Under the pieces are notes generated by a model. It ran no database searches and had not been told where the DNA came from. It saw nothing but the letters and a program-made list of their open reading frames with translations. Shown piece after piece: positions 48,980 to 61,931 of a stretch of 64,000 bases of DNA. Source of the stretch: Membranipora membranacea (Eukaryota > Bryozoa > Gymnolaemata > Cheilostomatida > Membraniporidae); contig OU612072.1 of NCBI GenBank assembly GCA_914767715.1, positions 23,994,001 through 24,058,000 of the forward strand, given 5' to 3'. Within the stretch, counting starts at the first letter, position 1. The number at the start of each line of letters is the position of its first letter. The position numbers and the translations under genes are program-made.

Positions 48980-50828
48980 ATTTGAGTTTTTTTCAGACTC
49001 TTTACGTCATGTGGCTTCAATTAGCTATTTTATTTTAGGATATATTTGCTTTATTAAAACGTTAAAGAAATTGATTGGAAAAAATGAGGTCACTGGGCGC
49101 ATGTGCGCTATCACTGATAAAGTGTTACAACAGCCGATAAAGAAAAAGTGGCAACGTTGACGTCTAAACCCGTTCTAAAATGTCTTAATTTACTTCTAAA
49201 TCTATTTGGTACACAAAAATAAACATTAAAAAAATTATTACTTGTTTTATTGAATTTCAGTCTGTAACATATCGCTGTTCACTTGAGTTTTTCCCAGACA
49301 ATCTAAGTCCGTTTTGGGTTTTGTCGGTTCAGTTAATAAGAGCAGATAGCGCTTATGTTTAGCTATATTAGATCAGGGGACAAATCAGCAAAAACCTGCT
49401 GCTCTATTTATGAAACTAAATTTGTTTACTTGTTTTGGTTTAAAGACCTTCACTGTCTCTCACAATCTACGAGATCTAGTAACGCTACGCGGCATGGATT
49501 CAAAAGGCGGTGATGTGACAGAAAAAACAAACATCAAACCAAAACATCATTATCAACATTTAGGAGATGTAAGATTCACTAAGCTGTTGATGCTGGTGTG
49601 CTTTTGAAGCTCTTTAGATTCAGAGATTGGAATTCCCTTTGGTAAAACATCAAGTGTACTAAGCGCTAATATCAATTTCTCAATCACCTTCTAAATAACA
49701 TTCAACAAGTTGTGTTAGGCTACTCGAAATTGAACACACTTAATCCACAAACCGCTGACCAATAAGAGCGCTGCTGAAAAGATAATAGGCCAATCACAAT
49801 CGTGGGAATATACGACAGGTGGCCGGAGCTGGGTTATAAGCCAACAGGTGAATTACTATACAAGTCTCGCAAACAATGCTGGGAACTCCAGCTTCTAAAT
49901 TAATCTCTATTATCTAAGCCTTAGTTTTAAACAGCTCAATCAGGCTGGTCTACAGAGACAACCCTACATTCAGAGTCGGGAGGAGGAGCCTAGGGCTAAA
50001 GCTATCAAGATTTGAATCACAGCGTGAGGAGGTTATTACAATAGGATATTTTTTATCTGATATATGAGGGTTTATATTGTATTTAATGGGGCCTGCCTGC
50101 CTGATGAACTCTTCACTTAAATATGGACAAGCCAAACATTTGAACTGTGTGAAACCATAGACGACCAATTCACTCTCAGTCTCGTGTTTATTATAGTCAA
50201 TTTGAAAGCCACACTTTTCAATGGGGCGACACGTGTGGGTAAAAACCTTTAGAGCCACAATAACACTGATGATTGTTGATTGAATTTTGACTGACACCTC
50301 CCCATGTTTATGTGTTTGTTCAAAATGCTGAGCAATAGATTATTATCGCAAGAGATTACTTTAGAAAAAGAAAATCATCAAAAAGAAGAAGATGAAATAA
50401 TTTAAGTTGCTATCTGTTCATCCATCAAACTTAAAATGCTCTGTGCCGTGATGTTTCTTTTTTTCTTGCTCATAGTTAGAGGGCCTATTGTGACGCAACG
50501 CTTTGCACTGCCGATTTGAGATGTTTCACATTCCTCTGTTTGAAATGATAATCAGTCAAAGTTTGCGGCAGATAATTATTTTAAAACATCAGACAACAAA
50601 GCGAGAGGGTTATACTAAACAGGCTAAACATGCGGCACGAGTGAATTCTGAGATTTATCAGAATTTCAATAGTTACTCCGCAATATGAATTAGCCGTTCA
50701 ACTGAGGAACCTAAATATATATTTGGGAAGTTGCCATTCTACTCACGCCAGCCGCTCTGCGGTAATGGGCCTGGATGAGAATAGAAAATTTGAAGGCAGA
50801 ATTTCTTTATCGGTAGCCATTATACACC

Positions 50829-50870
50829 GTCACAGAGTATGAATATATCCTCATATCCATACTCTGTGAC
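50829..50870. repeat. TCACAGAGTA-type hairpin, copy 2
   Basis: The arms GTCACAGAGTATG and CATACTCTGTGAC are perfect, extending to about 18 bp with one mismatch (GAATAT versus GGATAT). The core matches the hairpin at 41590 (TCACAGAGTA-[AT]-G-[AG]-ATAT). No target duplication is evident. Confidence 0.65.
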
Positions 50871-53800
50871 ATCATGATGTTTAAAATCTCATTGAGAAAA
50901 AGTTTCGGCATCTCCTTGGAGTCCAGGCAATAGTTGGGTGGCTAGGCTTCACGTCTTCAGGAAATTACACACCAATGTTAGAGATGTAAATGTGTGTGCC
51001 TAGTGGACATCGGCTAAGCTATAAGTCTAGTCACCAAATTTACAGTGAAAGTAATTAAGAGTATGTCGGACACAGTAAAGGGAAGCTGTTGACAGAAAAA
51101 CTGGAAATTTCTCAACATTGACTGACTCTGATCTTTTTAATCCTCTTTTATTGATAAGATCTCCGCTTAGCACATCAGCAAAGGTTAATGGGCAATAACA
51201 ATTCACGGAAATATTAATTATTTTCTTTAGGGGGTGAAACCCTGTGAAAGTCATTCACTTACAGAAAAACAATAAGATACCTATTTATACACAGGACTCT
51301 AACAAAACAAGGTGAAAGGCGGAAACCTCGAATGATGGTAGGCAACATTAACAAATTCATTTTCCACCCAAGAAAACACCCTGACTGTAAAGTTATGCAT
51401 AAATAATTCATCCAAACTGCATTGCGCCATAACTTTACACCTATTCAACCTTTGCTGCTCATCTTTCAATCATATTTTAATGAAAAGTACTCGGCCATCA
51501 ATATTCAATTCTCTGTGATTATAACACCTTCACTGTCAGTGGCTGATTGTGTTTTGAAGGTGTGTGGCTATTGCAAAACTAAACCTTTATTGTCTCGAGG
51601 AAAAAGTAATATCCTACAAAAGGATTAATAGATTTTAACTTTCCACTGGAGTGGAAGGCCCTTTTGTTATACCATTTCTCGGTCAAGCTGAAGGGGGGGG
51701 CCAGATGTGAATACCTGTAGGATCTGCTCTAGAATTTCATCAAGGCTATGTCATCAACCTATGTGACAAAAGTCATTGGCCTCTATGAGACGGATATAAG
51801 TTACGAATGTCCTATACACGCGTGGTGATAGAGCGCGTCCTCCTCGATAATAATGCCTTCGCTAACTGGAATGTCCCTGGCGTCCAGAGATAACTCTGGA
51901 TAAGGGCCAGCGGAAGCATGATATCTCTACCCAATTTTTTTGGGTTAGTATTTTTGCCGATTCATTTTGACGTAACTGTAGGACCAATAATCTGACATAT
52001 GATGGTGTCACACTTGAAGAATATTATGTTAAGTTATCGATGTCCTTAACTGGTTTTCCCAGAATAGCGATTGTATAATATGATAATCCGGTGGGAGACA
52101 CCTAATAGCCAGTCAGAGGTTGGCCACCTCAGACTGCTAAAATCTAATTAAATGGGTCTGTCCAAAACACAATTTTTGTTTGTATGTATTACCATTTCAT
52201 CCAGAAAATTACGTCCTGGCTGTTGACATCTAGAGTTGGACTTTTAGAACAGAAAGTTATTGTAGCGTTCATGACCAGATTGTTCTTGACAATATTATAG
52301 CCCATTATATAGAGATATCCATTAATATTCTGTACTATAACAATGGAAGGCTACCCTGGAGAAAAATCAGAAATAGGATACTTTCAGCTGTGCCACTGTC
52401 AACATTGACACTACCCATATCATCATAGTATGATTACGCTGGTTTTGATATGACATACGCCACCGCCGCTTTTATTGACCTCCTCTGCAAGGACTCTCGT
52501 AGACACTTTTCGAGACTGAGGTCGGTTGTAGGGGGAGGATTCTAAGTCTGTGGTGGTTGTAGGGAGAGTAGGAAGTTCCCGATATTGCGGTAGGATGTAG
52601 GGGGAGGACTATGTTTACTTTATTTAAATTTTATGCCTTTAGCCTAAGTGGCTGATCTATGACATCTTCTGAGGTGTGCGGCGCTCCCCCTCACCCGGAC
52701 CTTGTGTCTGTCACATAAAAACCACTTTAAAGTACATTGACACAAGCAGGGCGTTTTAGGGCTCCACTGATTAACAATGCATGCCTTTCTTATTTTGACC
52801 TACTTGTCGACGTACTTTTGCAAAGTGTAGGAATAGATTTCCATTCATTATTTGAATTATTCAGACTGGATTGCGTGGGAGACATATTATAACTGTCATT
52901 GTTTTGTCCTGATGATACCAATAATGATAAAAGTGTGGGAGAAGGGGGGGGAGAAGGGGGGGGGGGACACATTGAGGGGGGGACACATTGATTTCCGCTG
53001 GTGTCCTTGGCTGAGGACTGCTGTACTTGGAAAAGGTCCAAAATTGCGGATATAAGTGAAAATGTGAAGCTAAGACGTGATGTGCCGTGATGTCGTTATC
53101 GAACCTATTAATATTCATCGTTGGCGTTTCTTGATGACGATTGTCTGAATATAAGAAAGGAAATTTTGCGCCTGTCAAAATTAAAAATATTTGCATTTTA
53201 ATGGTCGCATGGGATGCCCAAGTGCTTCTAACATGAAGTTTAACAGTTATCCTTCGTAAGTTTGGCTTGATTCAGCAACAATTGGTAATTCCACATAACC
53301 AACTACTTCACTACTGATAGAAAAACTCTCCAAAAGTAAGGGATAACCATATGACAAAATAAATAAAAGGAATACACGTATTGCATGCAAGGTAATATTA
53401 TTTTGAGCTTTCAGACGGGAAAACCCGACAGGGGAAGTTCTAAGTTACTCCAAAGACCTTTTAGTTTATTGAGTAGTAACCAGTTTACAGGCGGTGCTGT
53501 GGAATGTTTTTGGTATTTTTTCAGCCCCTTACTCTATGAGGATGAGTCATGGGTTACCCATTACAACCACTGAAGAAGATTCCATACAGCTTATCAAAAT
53601 GTAACATCTGTGAATCCCATCTAAATACGATCTAGACCCTGGATGTTCAAACCTCAGAGGGATTACTACACCATCTAATAGATTTAATAACCATGATGTC
53701 ATCGCAGGTATAATGGTAGAGCATACCATATATAGACATGGGGGTACCCTGCTAATTCCACAATGAGTAATAGCAAAGATTATAAATAATAGTCATTGGT

Positions 53801-54666
53801 AATAGTAAAATACTCAAAGTTTTTCTGTACACACTGTATAATAAAGGTATAATAGTATTTTAATGGTGTAATGGTATTTACTGCCAAAAGAAACAGTTGT
53901 TGTGGAAAACATTAAAACCAAGAATTTTTTCGGTAAGGAAAATTTGAGTGCAATTATTTTCAAAACAATTTTCATGCTGTAAAGGTTTTTTTTATTGCTG
54001 TGAAAAACACTAATTGCAGCAAACGTTAAAAACTGAACTTTATCGGATAATTCTGTGTGCTTATTTTGCATGAAACATAAATTTCCATCCTCCTCAACAG
54101 GAATATCTGTTTCCCAGAAGTCACAGCGATAATTAGACTAAGATGAGAACTCGTCAGCTGGTATTGATAGTCAGAGGCTTAAGATTCATCTTATGACAGA
54201 GGAAGGAGCGGTTGTGAGTGATAAGCGGGGGAGATAAAGCTGAGTACGAGTTTAGAGGAGTGTTGCGTCGCGTAGTAAGTGGTTCTTTGTTATCACACAG
54301 CTAATCGGCTACAGATTTTCAGGCACCCATAAAATCTGCCATGAATATACAATGCTACCGAAATTCTTCCCCATCGTAAATTTTGTGGAAGTTTTACTAA
54401 CCATGAGAAAATGATGGTCAAATTTATTGGTCGTAGCCATTTGTTGATCACTCATTGTTGCAAGGTTAAATAGTAGGTATTTACCACACAAAAGTTTTCT
54501 TTACTCGATATTTGTCTTCTATCCAGAATACAAAATATAATCGATAACCAGAGAATTTGTTTACTACCATGTTTGATACAATTCCATCACATTCTCACTT
54601 GTCGAGGGGTAATTTTGCTGAATTTACATTACATATATTAAGAGGGGGCACACAAATTAATTACTA
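50871..54666. other. Gene-free region
   Basis: No recognised gene. A minus-strand frame at 53041-52790 has coding-like stretches but spans long C runs (see findings). The rest is AT-rich and apparently unique. Confidence 0.45.
52937..52982 (+). other. G-rich tract with duplicated GGACACATTG unit
   Basis: Runs of 3, 8, 11 and 7 G are separated by AGAA and ACACATTGA. GGGACACATTGA repeats nearby. It has G-quadruplex potential and is likely length-unstable. Confidence 0.65.
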
Positions 54667-54727
54667 GTCTGAGCCCCCCAAGACTTTGCCCCCTGTCCGA
54701 CGGCCCCCCCCCCCCCCGGAGGGGAAG
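54667..54727 (+). repeat. GC-rich AGCCCCCC dispersed repeat, copy 4
   Basis: GTCTGAGCCCCCCAAGACT is followed by TTGCCCCCTGTCCGACGG and a run of about 16 C. TTACTAG immediately precedes it. It closely matches the copy at 39891. Confidence 0.65.
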
Positions 54728-57700
54728 ATTAATTAATTACGAATTCCTAATTCAAATATGAATCAAAATTTTGAATGTTATAATATCACATTTTGTCTTA
54801 AAAATATCAGTATTCGTGTGCGTTGAGCTTTGAGCGGGTGACAAAGATGGCCCACAGCTGGTCTGGGAGATTATTACACACCCTTCTATATAAGAGGTGG
54901 GATTACATTACAAGGAGATGAAAATTCCACTGCGGTCTCCCTTTGAACACAGATTTCTATTCAAATACACAGCACTTCTCCAGGATTAAAACCGACGAAT
55001 ATTACAGATTTAATCCCGAGTTAAACCAGTGAAATATGTCGAGATGGCCGATCTATTCACTCGCTAATCGCCACAAGTGGTCAGAGAGTGGCCAGATATT
55101 AATTTACTCGGCTGTGATACAGCCGGGCTTATCCACACTTAATTATAACACAAAGCTGGGGGTGTGAGGGGGACGTGCGTCGGGATGAAGCCTTTCTAAT
55201 GTAAGCTGGGGTTGGCCGCTCTATCACCTTAATCACATTGTATTAATAATACATTCCACAGGTATAAAAATCTGTCTTACTTTCTTAATTAGATTTTTAC
55301 TGGCTATGATTCTAGTAAGTGTGTCTCGAATTCTCAATAAAATTGCTCGATAACAACGGAATTGTTTGCGCTGTCACAAATTGAAACCGCACAAGAAAAA
55401 ACATGGAAAAATATGTCAAGTAGTTTTCAGAGAAACAATTGTTTAGTGCTCATTGATTTAAACCTTACAAAACATGCGAAAATACGCTGATGTCATTTAA
55501 AACATTCGATATATAGAATTATTGCGCCACAATAAAACACAACACTCGGCTTCAAAAGGTTCTCAGCTGACATAAATCCACATGCCTGTCATCTTACAGA
55601 TGATATATGCACTCGACTATCGTGACTAAGTCAATCACAATGGTGAGAAAACTTCACTTTTTGACTTCCAAGAACCCACACTAACCACTAATCACAGGGC
55701 TGCGCATGTGACCCACCCGTAAACTGAGTGAAGTGGCTTGAGGAGTTTAAGGCATCACTTGTTGATTCGATATAAAAACATCTGTCAGTTTTACCCACAG
55801 TGGCTGTTAAGTAAAGTATAATTCCGGAGTATCACATCACATCACATGTGGAATTATAAACTTCACTGATTATAAAGCCTCATATTGTATCAATCAAACT
55901 ACTCACTGACTACATAAAATTTCGACACTTCAATTCTTTAACTTTCATCTACGCACTTGTAGGTTTTACAGATGCTAGACCAAATTTGTTTGAGGTTTTA
56001 AAAGTTCTATGGAATTTAGTTTAAAGGTGTCAAAGCAAATATCCGTGCTAATGATCTAAAGAGGAATCTTCAATTCTTACAACATAGATTTGTATATGTG
56101 GAATATTATCATCAATTGCCTAGCGCTAAACAAAAAGATTTTCTATCTCTAAATATCTTTTGATTTCCTGCCAACAGGGAACAAAATTTCCACCAGCCAG
56201 CTAACACTAGAAAAAAATCACTTTTCATAGCATCCAGCAGACTCGCAGTATAATATGAGAATTCTGAGTTGTTATTAAGATGTGCGTCAGATAGGAGTAA
56301 ATAATGTTGTTTATAAGGAGGGTACTTAATGGCTGAGCCTGTATTGGTTTAGCTGACCGATAGAGATCTTATATTCTCAGGTTCTCACGACTCCTACATC
56401 AGCCTGTCAATTACTTATTTTACTTATAATTAATATAGTAATCATATCAGTCAAATCATTTAAGAGACCTAGTCTGTGATTGTTTGTATCATAAAAAGCT
56501 GGGGTCGGGTTAGAGACGCGAGTGTGTTTGGTGCTGGGATGTTTCTGGGGAACTTCAGCTAAAGAGATAGTTTTGAATTAAAGTGCAAGTCAAGGCAATG
56601 GTTATTAATTTAGATTACAACAGTCTATCTATTAAAGACAGGGGAGTAGAATCTCAAAGGTTCGGATTGTGATGGCCTGTGCTACCCACCCTGTAAGGCA
56701 GAGGAGATGATTGGTCCCAAGGTTATTCGTTTCTCTGGCCAAATAAAGATGAAATGTTTACATAACACTGAGCCCTGTTGAATTGCCGATAATTAAACGC
56801 CAGCTACAAAAATCAAGACTACAGAAGCCGATCGCGATGTTGTCATCGTTTTCACACGCTGAGATCAGAACTTATCGGTGTAAACTGATACTCCTAAAGT
56901 TATAAACATTTCAGGGACAAAAATGGGAAACTCAGAGTAATACAAGGAAACAGCATCATCAAACACTGACATGTGTCCAAGTCGATCAAATCATCACCAA
57001 AATTTTTTCTTGGAAAATGAAATATAGGCCATGCATGTGTACGCTACTACAGTTTCAAGTCGTTGATAAGTCCTTAATCAACTGCGCTGCAACATCAAAA
57101 ATTTAATATGACCAAAACCAACTCTTAATACATGACTCGACTCCTATCTTCCACCAAAACAGGATATAAGAAGTTTCATATCAACACTTGTTTTTTGCAG
57201 GTGTTTATCATTTATGACTTAATCTTCCATGCTGACCTCTGAAATGGACACATAGACAAGCTACTGCCGTCCAATCAAAACTAGATCCTGTTTACTCCGC
57301 AGAGAAACGAGGAGGAATTCATGATTCGCTTCACGTCTGCAGCTATTTAGCCTTGTTGATGAGAAATCAAAATCTAATTAATGCTTTCAGAAAAATCAAA
57401 TGAACTATGGCATGCATCGTCATCGATTAATTTATGAGCTATTTAGGAGTGGGAGGTCACTAGACCGAACATAAAAAACCAGGACAAGGAAATAGAGATG
57501 CTTAGAGACTAGGACCGAAAATAATAACAACCTGCCTAAAGTAGTAGTAGAGCAATGACAAGGCAAGAAATCCCATAAAAGATAAATTCATCCTGCGAGC
57601 AATTTCTATTAAAAGGAATTCTTATTGAAGTTTTATGATTGCCTTGCAATAATGAACTTGCGTAAAAGCGCTGTTAAAAATCAGTAAGAGGCCCTGATGA

Positions 57701-58383
57701 AATATTAAAACATATACGTGTAATATAACAGGGGGTAGGGGTGCTGTGATTAATATTGATAATTGAGTAACTTTCTCTTCAAACTTCAATCCAAATGGGT
57801 ATCTAAAAGCTTTCTTCAATCAAAATGTAGGATGACCCCCATTCGCTGGGAAATTTCTTTTTATTTTTTCGCATCTAAATTGTTACAGACCAAGAGTACT
57901 CTACACTAAGAGGTGTAGATTCTCTTGTTCATGATGTATAAGGTAAGGTAAGGTAAGGTAAGGTAAGGTAAGGCAAGGCTGTTGTTCTGTGAGTCATGAG
58001 AACTATGAGGTAGTCTCACCTCCCTCTATCTGCTCTTATCTGTTTACGTGTATCACAGTGTAAATAAGCTATATATAACCAGCTAACTACTGCATCCACA
58101 TCAAGATAACGAGTACGAGGACCGCTCTCAGAGGGGTAGCTCACTTTTAACTTGAGAAGTAGCCCGAGTGTCTCGTCTGGTTGGATGGATGATTTTATTT
58201 GCCGCGAGTAAAATTTTACTTTGATATAGATCTAGAGCTAACTGTTCAGTAAAATACTACTAGAATGAGTAATGGAGAAAATTCTCAAGGACAACTGAAT
58301 CTCATTCCCATCATGTTGAAAGGAGAAACATGTCATTCCCTCAAACGACAACATCTACCACCAAACGGACATTGATAAATCCT
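54728..58383. other. Gene-free region
   Basis: No recognised gene or long repeat apart from the AGGTA microsatellite at 57941. Confidence 0.5.
57941..57979. repeat. (AGGTA)n microsatellite
   Basis: About eight 5-bp units, the last with a T-to-C change (AGGCA). Confidence 0.95.
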
Positions 58384-58473
58384 ACTATTCCTTAGCCTTG
58401 TCAAGCGGTTTCTCTTATTGTTTTACCCCCAAAACAAAAAAGTAGCAGCAGCGTGACAAAGCTAACTATTCCT
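58384..58473. mobile_element. TAGCC-family element, copy E (72 bp) with a perfect 9-bp target duplication
   Basis: The element proper is 58393-58464, starting TAGCCTTGTCAAGCGG and ending CAGCGTGACAAAGCTA. ACTATTCCT repeats directly on both sides (58384-58392 and 58465-58473). The interior CAAAACAAAAAAG and the right end match copy A at 11982. Together with copy C it shows that the 9-bp duplication is genuine. Confidence 0.8.
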
Positions 58474-59186
58474 GCATCCACTCATGTTTCTATCAATCTG
58501 AATGAGGACCTAAACCCCCTTCAATATCAAACTTTACAGCCGTGCCTTCTGTCTTACAGCAAAACAACTTTATCTCAAGGACAGGACACTTAAGTCAAGC
58601 TACGCAACTGCGCAAATACCGATAAGGCAACGATAAATATATAACACAGTCACATCAGAATAGACCCATCGTCGTGGGGGGTTTGACTCAATGACGTATG
58701 TCAGGTGCAGGGAAACACCAACAGTATCCCATAATAGGATTTTTCCACACAATCTACATCTTATCAGTCTCGCAATATTTGGACTTTTTTAAGGAAAATT
58801 CCAGCAAATAACATATTGACGATTGTGAGTGGTCAACAAGGCTCTACGCAATCAAGGAAGTTAGCGGCTAAAACAGGAATATGTGCTTAATAATAACATT
58901 CCAAGAATTAGAGCATGTGTACTTATTCCATACGTGATTGGATTGGACGAGATGTTGTATGTGGCAGCGCAATGTCGGAATCTGGGACAGCAGTATGAAG
59001 TAGAGTACACGTGTCCAGCTATCGGAATGTTTACTGCAGTTTTACTCATTCAGATATTTTGATATGTTTACAAGGCGATGTGGTATTTACAAGAATTAAA
59101 CACTACTAGGAATAATTGTCACTTCCCATATTTAGTGTCAGCGTTGTTGTTTGTCGCTCAGATTGTTTCCTTCCATTGAACTTCAG

Positions 59187-59375
59187 TATATTTGTAATAT
59201 ATTTGTAGTATATTTGTAGTATATTTATGTTGTATATTTGTAGTATATTTATGTTGTATATTTGTAGTAAATTTGTAGTGTATGTGTAGTATACTTGTAG
59301 TATATTTGTAGCATACTTGTAGCATATTTGTAGCATACTTGTAGCATATTTGTAGCATACTTGTAGCATATTTGT
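59187..59375. repeat. 11-bp AT-rich minisatellite, about 17 units, with a 22-bp higher-order period
   Basis: Units are TATATTTGTAG variants. Two units near the 5' end are 13 bp (TATATTTATGTTG). From about 59311 the array alternates CATACTTGTAG and CATATTTGTAG, a 22-bp higher-order unit. Because 11 is not divisible by 3, the array cycles through frames and produces two long Tyr/Leu/Gln/Thr-rich minus-strand frames, which are artefacts. Confidence 0.9.
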
Positions 59376-61918
59376 ATGTAGTTGGAAAAGAGAGTAGATC
59401 AATGGTACTGATCTTCATGATGGCTTTTCAAAGTCTTGTAGTATGACAGTAAATAATCAAATTAGAACAAATGAAGAAATTTTCCTCGTATTGTGCACAA
59501 GAGTTCAGGAATGAGATCGTAAGTCAGCAGCATGTCAGGGTCAGCGTAAGTTTCACTTTTTCCTACTAGTATATTTAACCAGACAAGCAGTTTGATCATT
59601 GGCCAGGTCTTAACCTTTCATTTTCACTGTTTTTCGTCGGGAAAATCGCTTAAATTAATTATTGCCAGCTATCGATTGCCTCATAAAAAGGAAATTTTTG
59701 TTTTGTTGTCAGTGCATAGTGGGCACATAATAAACAGCGTGACAATTGGAGGAAGACTTTCACATTTATAAGGACATTATAAAAGAAAACTGACAGACTT
59801 TCTGACACATGAGGTTAACTTCTCAGTTGACAATAATCAGATATAAACCAAGAACACTGAAGTCACAAACAATGACTGACTTCTCGAGTTACAAATCAAT
59901 CCCAAACGGATATTATTATCTACTGACCATATAGTGACCTACACCAGGAAGCAGGCCACTACTATCCCTGCGTCAAGTGCCTCTCCTCCCATTGTGGATT
60001 TTACAAGCTTGGAATATTTATTCTCCACTTTATGATAGGATATAGTTTAATTGGTGGTTTTGGTGGTGTGTTAAAAATAGCCTAGTTTGACCTTCCCAGT
60101 AGCCGAGAGGACACCACATCCTTATTATGTATGAGATCACCACGGGAGGTGCCAGAAGTATTCACTATGTCCGGCATGGTCTAAATTTAATCACCCTTTG
60201 ATCTGAGTTACTTATTATTAAACTTACACAGATCATTAATTTTATGATAGAACTTTCTGGATACATCCTCGATAAGATATAAAGTTTGGGGAAAATCCTG
60301 TTGGCAGTATAAGTTTTTATCACCAATTAAATATTACATTTGATCCAAATCTGTCGTGAAGCTGTGTCTGGATGCTGAATCCAAAGCCAGGATAAATTCA
60401 CTGAGAGCGGGAATGGAAAATTGCGGAGATCAAATAGATGATTGAGAAGGGAATTTGTGTGCTTGTATTCCATTAAATTGTTTTTTTCTTTTTCCTGTTC
60501 ATAATTTCCCAAACCCTCGATATTCAGGGCCTATATACAGACTGATCGCGCCACTTCAGGAGTGGAGTCAGAGAGGGAAGGTCGCCGCAGATATATCCCC
60601 TAAATTAATCGTTTATCACCAGTGCACAACAACACCAGGCTCGCCGCCACTTCAATCTCTGTAAAGAACCCTACTGCTTTACTCTGCTACAGAATAGAAT
60701 TAGTAAGACCTTTTACATATGTACGCTTTCATATACCAATGAGGAGTAAATATTATTAGCTAGAATTAAGTCTAGCTATTTTGGGGACGGTGGTGAATTG
60801 ATGTCTTCAGACATTCATTTCTATAACTTCAGATATTCATTTGGACAAACACCGAATTCTCCATGTACATAATAAAAAAAAATCATACTCAGACAAAACT
60901 CTCAAGTATTACTTGCAATCTCACATACCCTGTTTTTGAGAAAATTTTGGTGTTTAAACTCATTAAAATCAGAGTTGTCCTCTCATGAATACATCAGATT
61001 AAGTCTGGCATCTCACCTCTCAGCCTAATCCTCCATGGTGGACAGAACTCAGTACTAGTTCTATACCACATAAGACGAGAGGTGAGGTTGGAAGGTCTCA
61101 TTGACCATTTTTTCACATACTTGGTAGGCATAAGTTTGATACTATATGCAATTTGAAAAACAATCGGAGTCTGACACCAGAAGTTTTTGGGATGAGATGA
61201 TGGGAGACACTACAGTAAGAGTGTGGCTAACACCCAGACAAATCTGCCTGTCAGCAACATCCGGTGAGAACAGTCAGATATCTAATCTAAAGTTTAGGCA
61301 GTCAGGCAACTCTATATATTGGCTCAACAGAACATTAATGAACAAACTTGAACTGCCTAATGATAGCGACGTTGCTAGTTTCCATCCCAGTAGGGAGGGG
61401 AGGTGGTGACACCGAATGCCTGAGAAGGGAACCAGCAAACGCAAAGGGAGGGCAAGAACTGCTCTATTGTGAACTGACGACTGATCAAAATGTGAGACAT
61501 CAACATCATAAGTCAACATATTAGGAATAATTTGGCACAACTTCCAGCTTTTTTTTTGAGCGTGCTTCAAAGCGGCACACTCCCCATATTATTATCAGGT
61601 TGGCAGTAGATGTTTGATGTCAAAATTGAAAACTAGAAGACTATTTTGTCAATCATGACACCAAACAATGATATCAATTGGGGTGTCAAAATTAATAGAA
61701 CATGTTTAAATAATTCCGACAATGCGGCCTGGAATTCCAAGAGCGGTCCTGCCAAATACCGATACCCTCAGAATACCGGCGGGTTACGTTATGACATACG
61801 CTATGACATGTTCTATAAAACTGGCACAAAGATTTAAATAGTTGACTTATGATGATGAGAGCTCTACTAAAAGGTTAAGTGAACACTAACCTAAGTTTTC
61901 TTCCGCCTTTCTTGAAAC

Positions 61919-61931
61919 TTTCGCAGCGAAA
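61919..61931. repeat. Third copy of the 13-bp palindrome TTTCGCAGCGAAA
   Basis: Identical to the two copies bounding 7659-7758, but solitary here. Confidence 0.7.

Larger units (their letters stand above)
44766..50828. other. Gene-free region
   Basis: No recognised gene. It holds a G-rich repeat (46027), a 32-bp tandem (48647) and several short open frames without family resemblance (for example 46423-46665 plus and 50297-49950 minus). A Cys-rich 68-codon frame at 48773-48979 is discussed under findings. Confidence 0.45.

Noticed and set aside
59106-59418. Two minus-strand frames of 86-98 codons rich in Tyr, Leu, Thr and Gln
   Set aside because: They are translations of the 11-bp minisatellite in shifted frames, not genes.
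61274-61570. 98-codon minus-strand frame overlapping the plus-strand frame at 61146-61409
   Set aside because: Overlapping opposite frames with no family resemblance; at most one could be real and nothing supports either.
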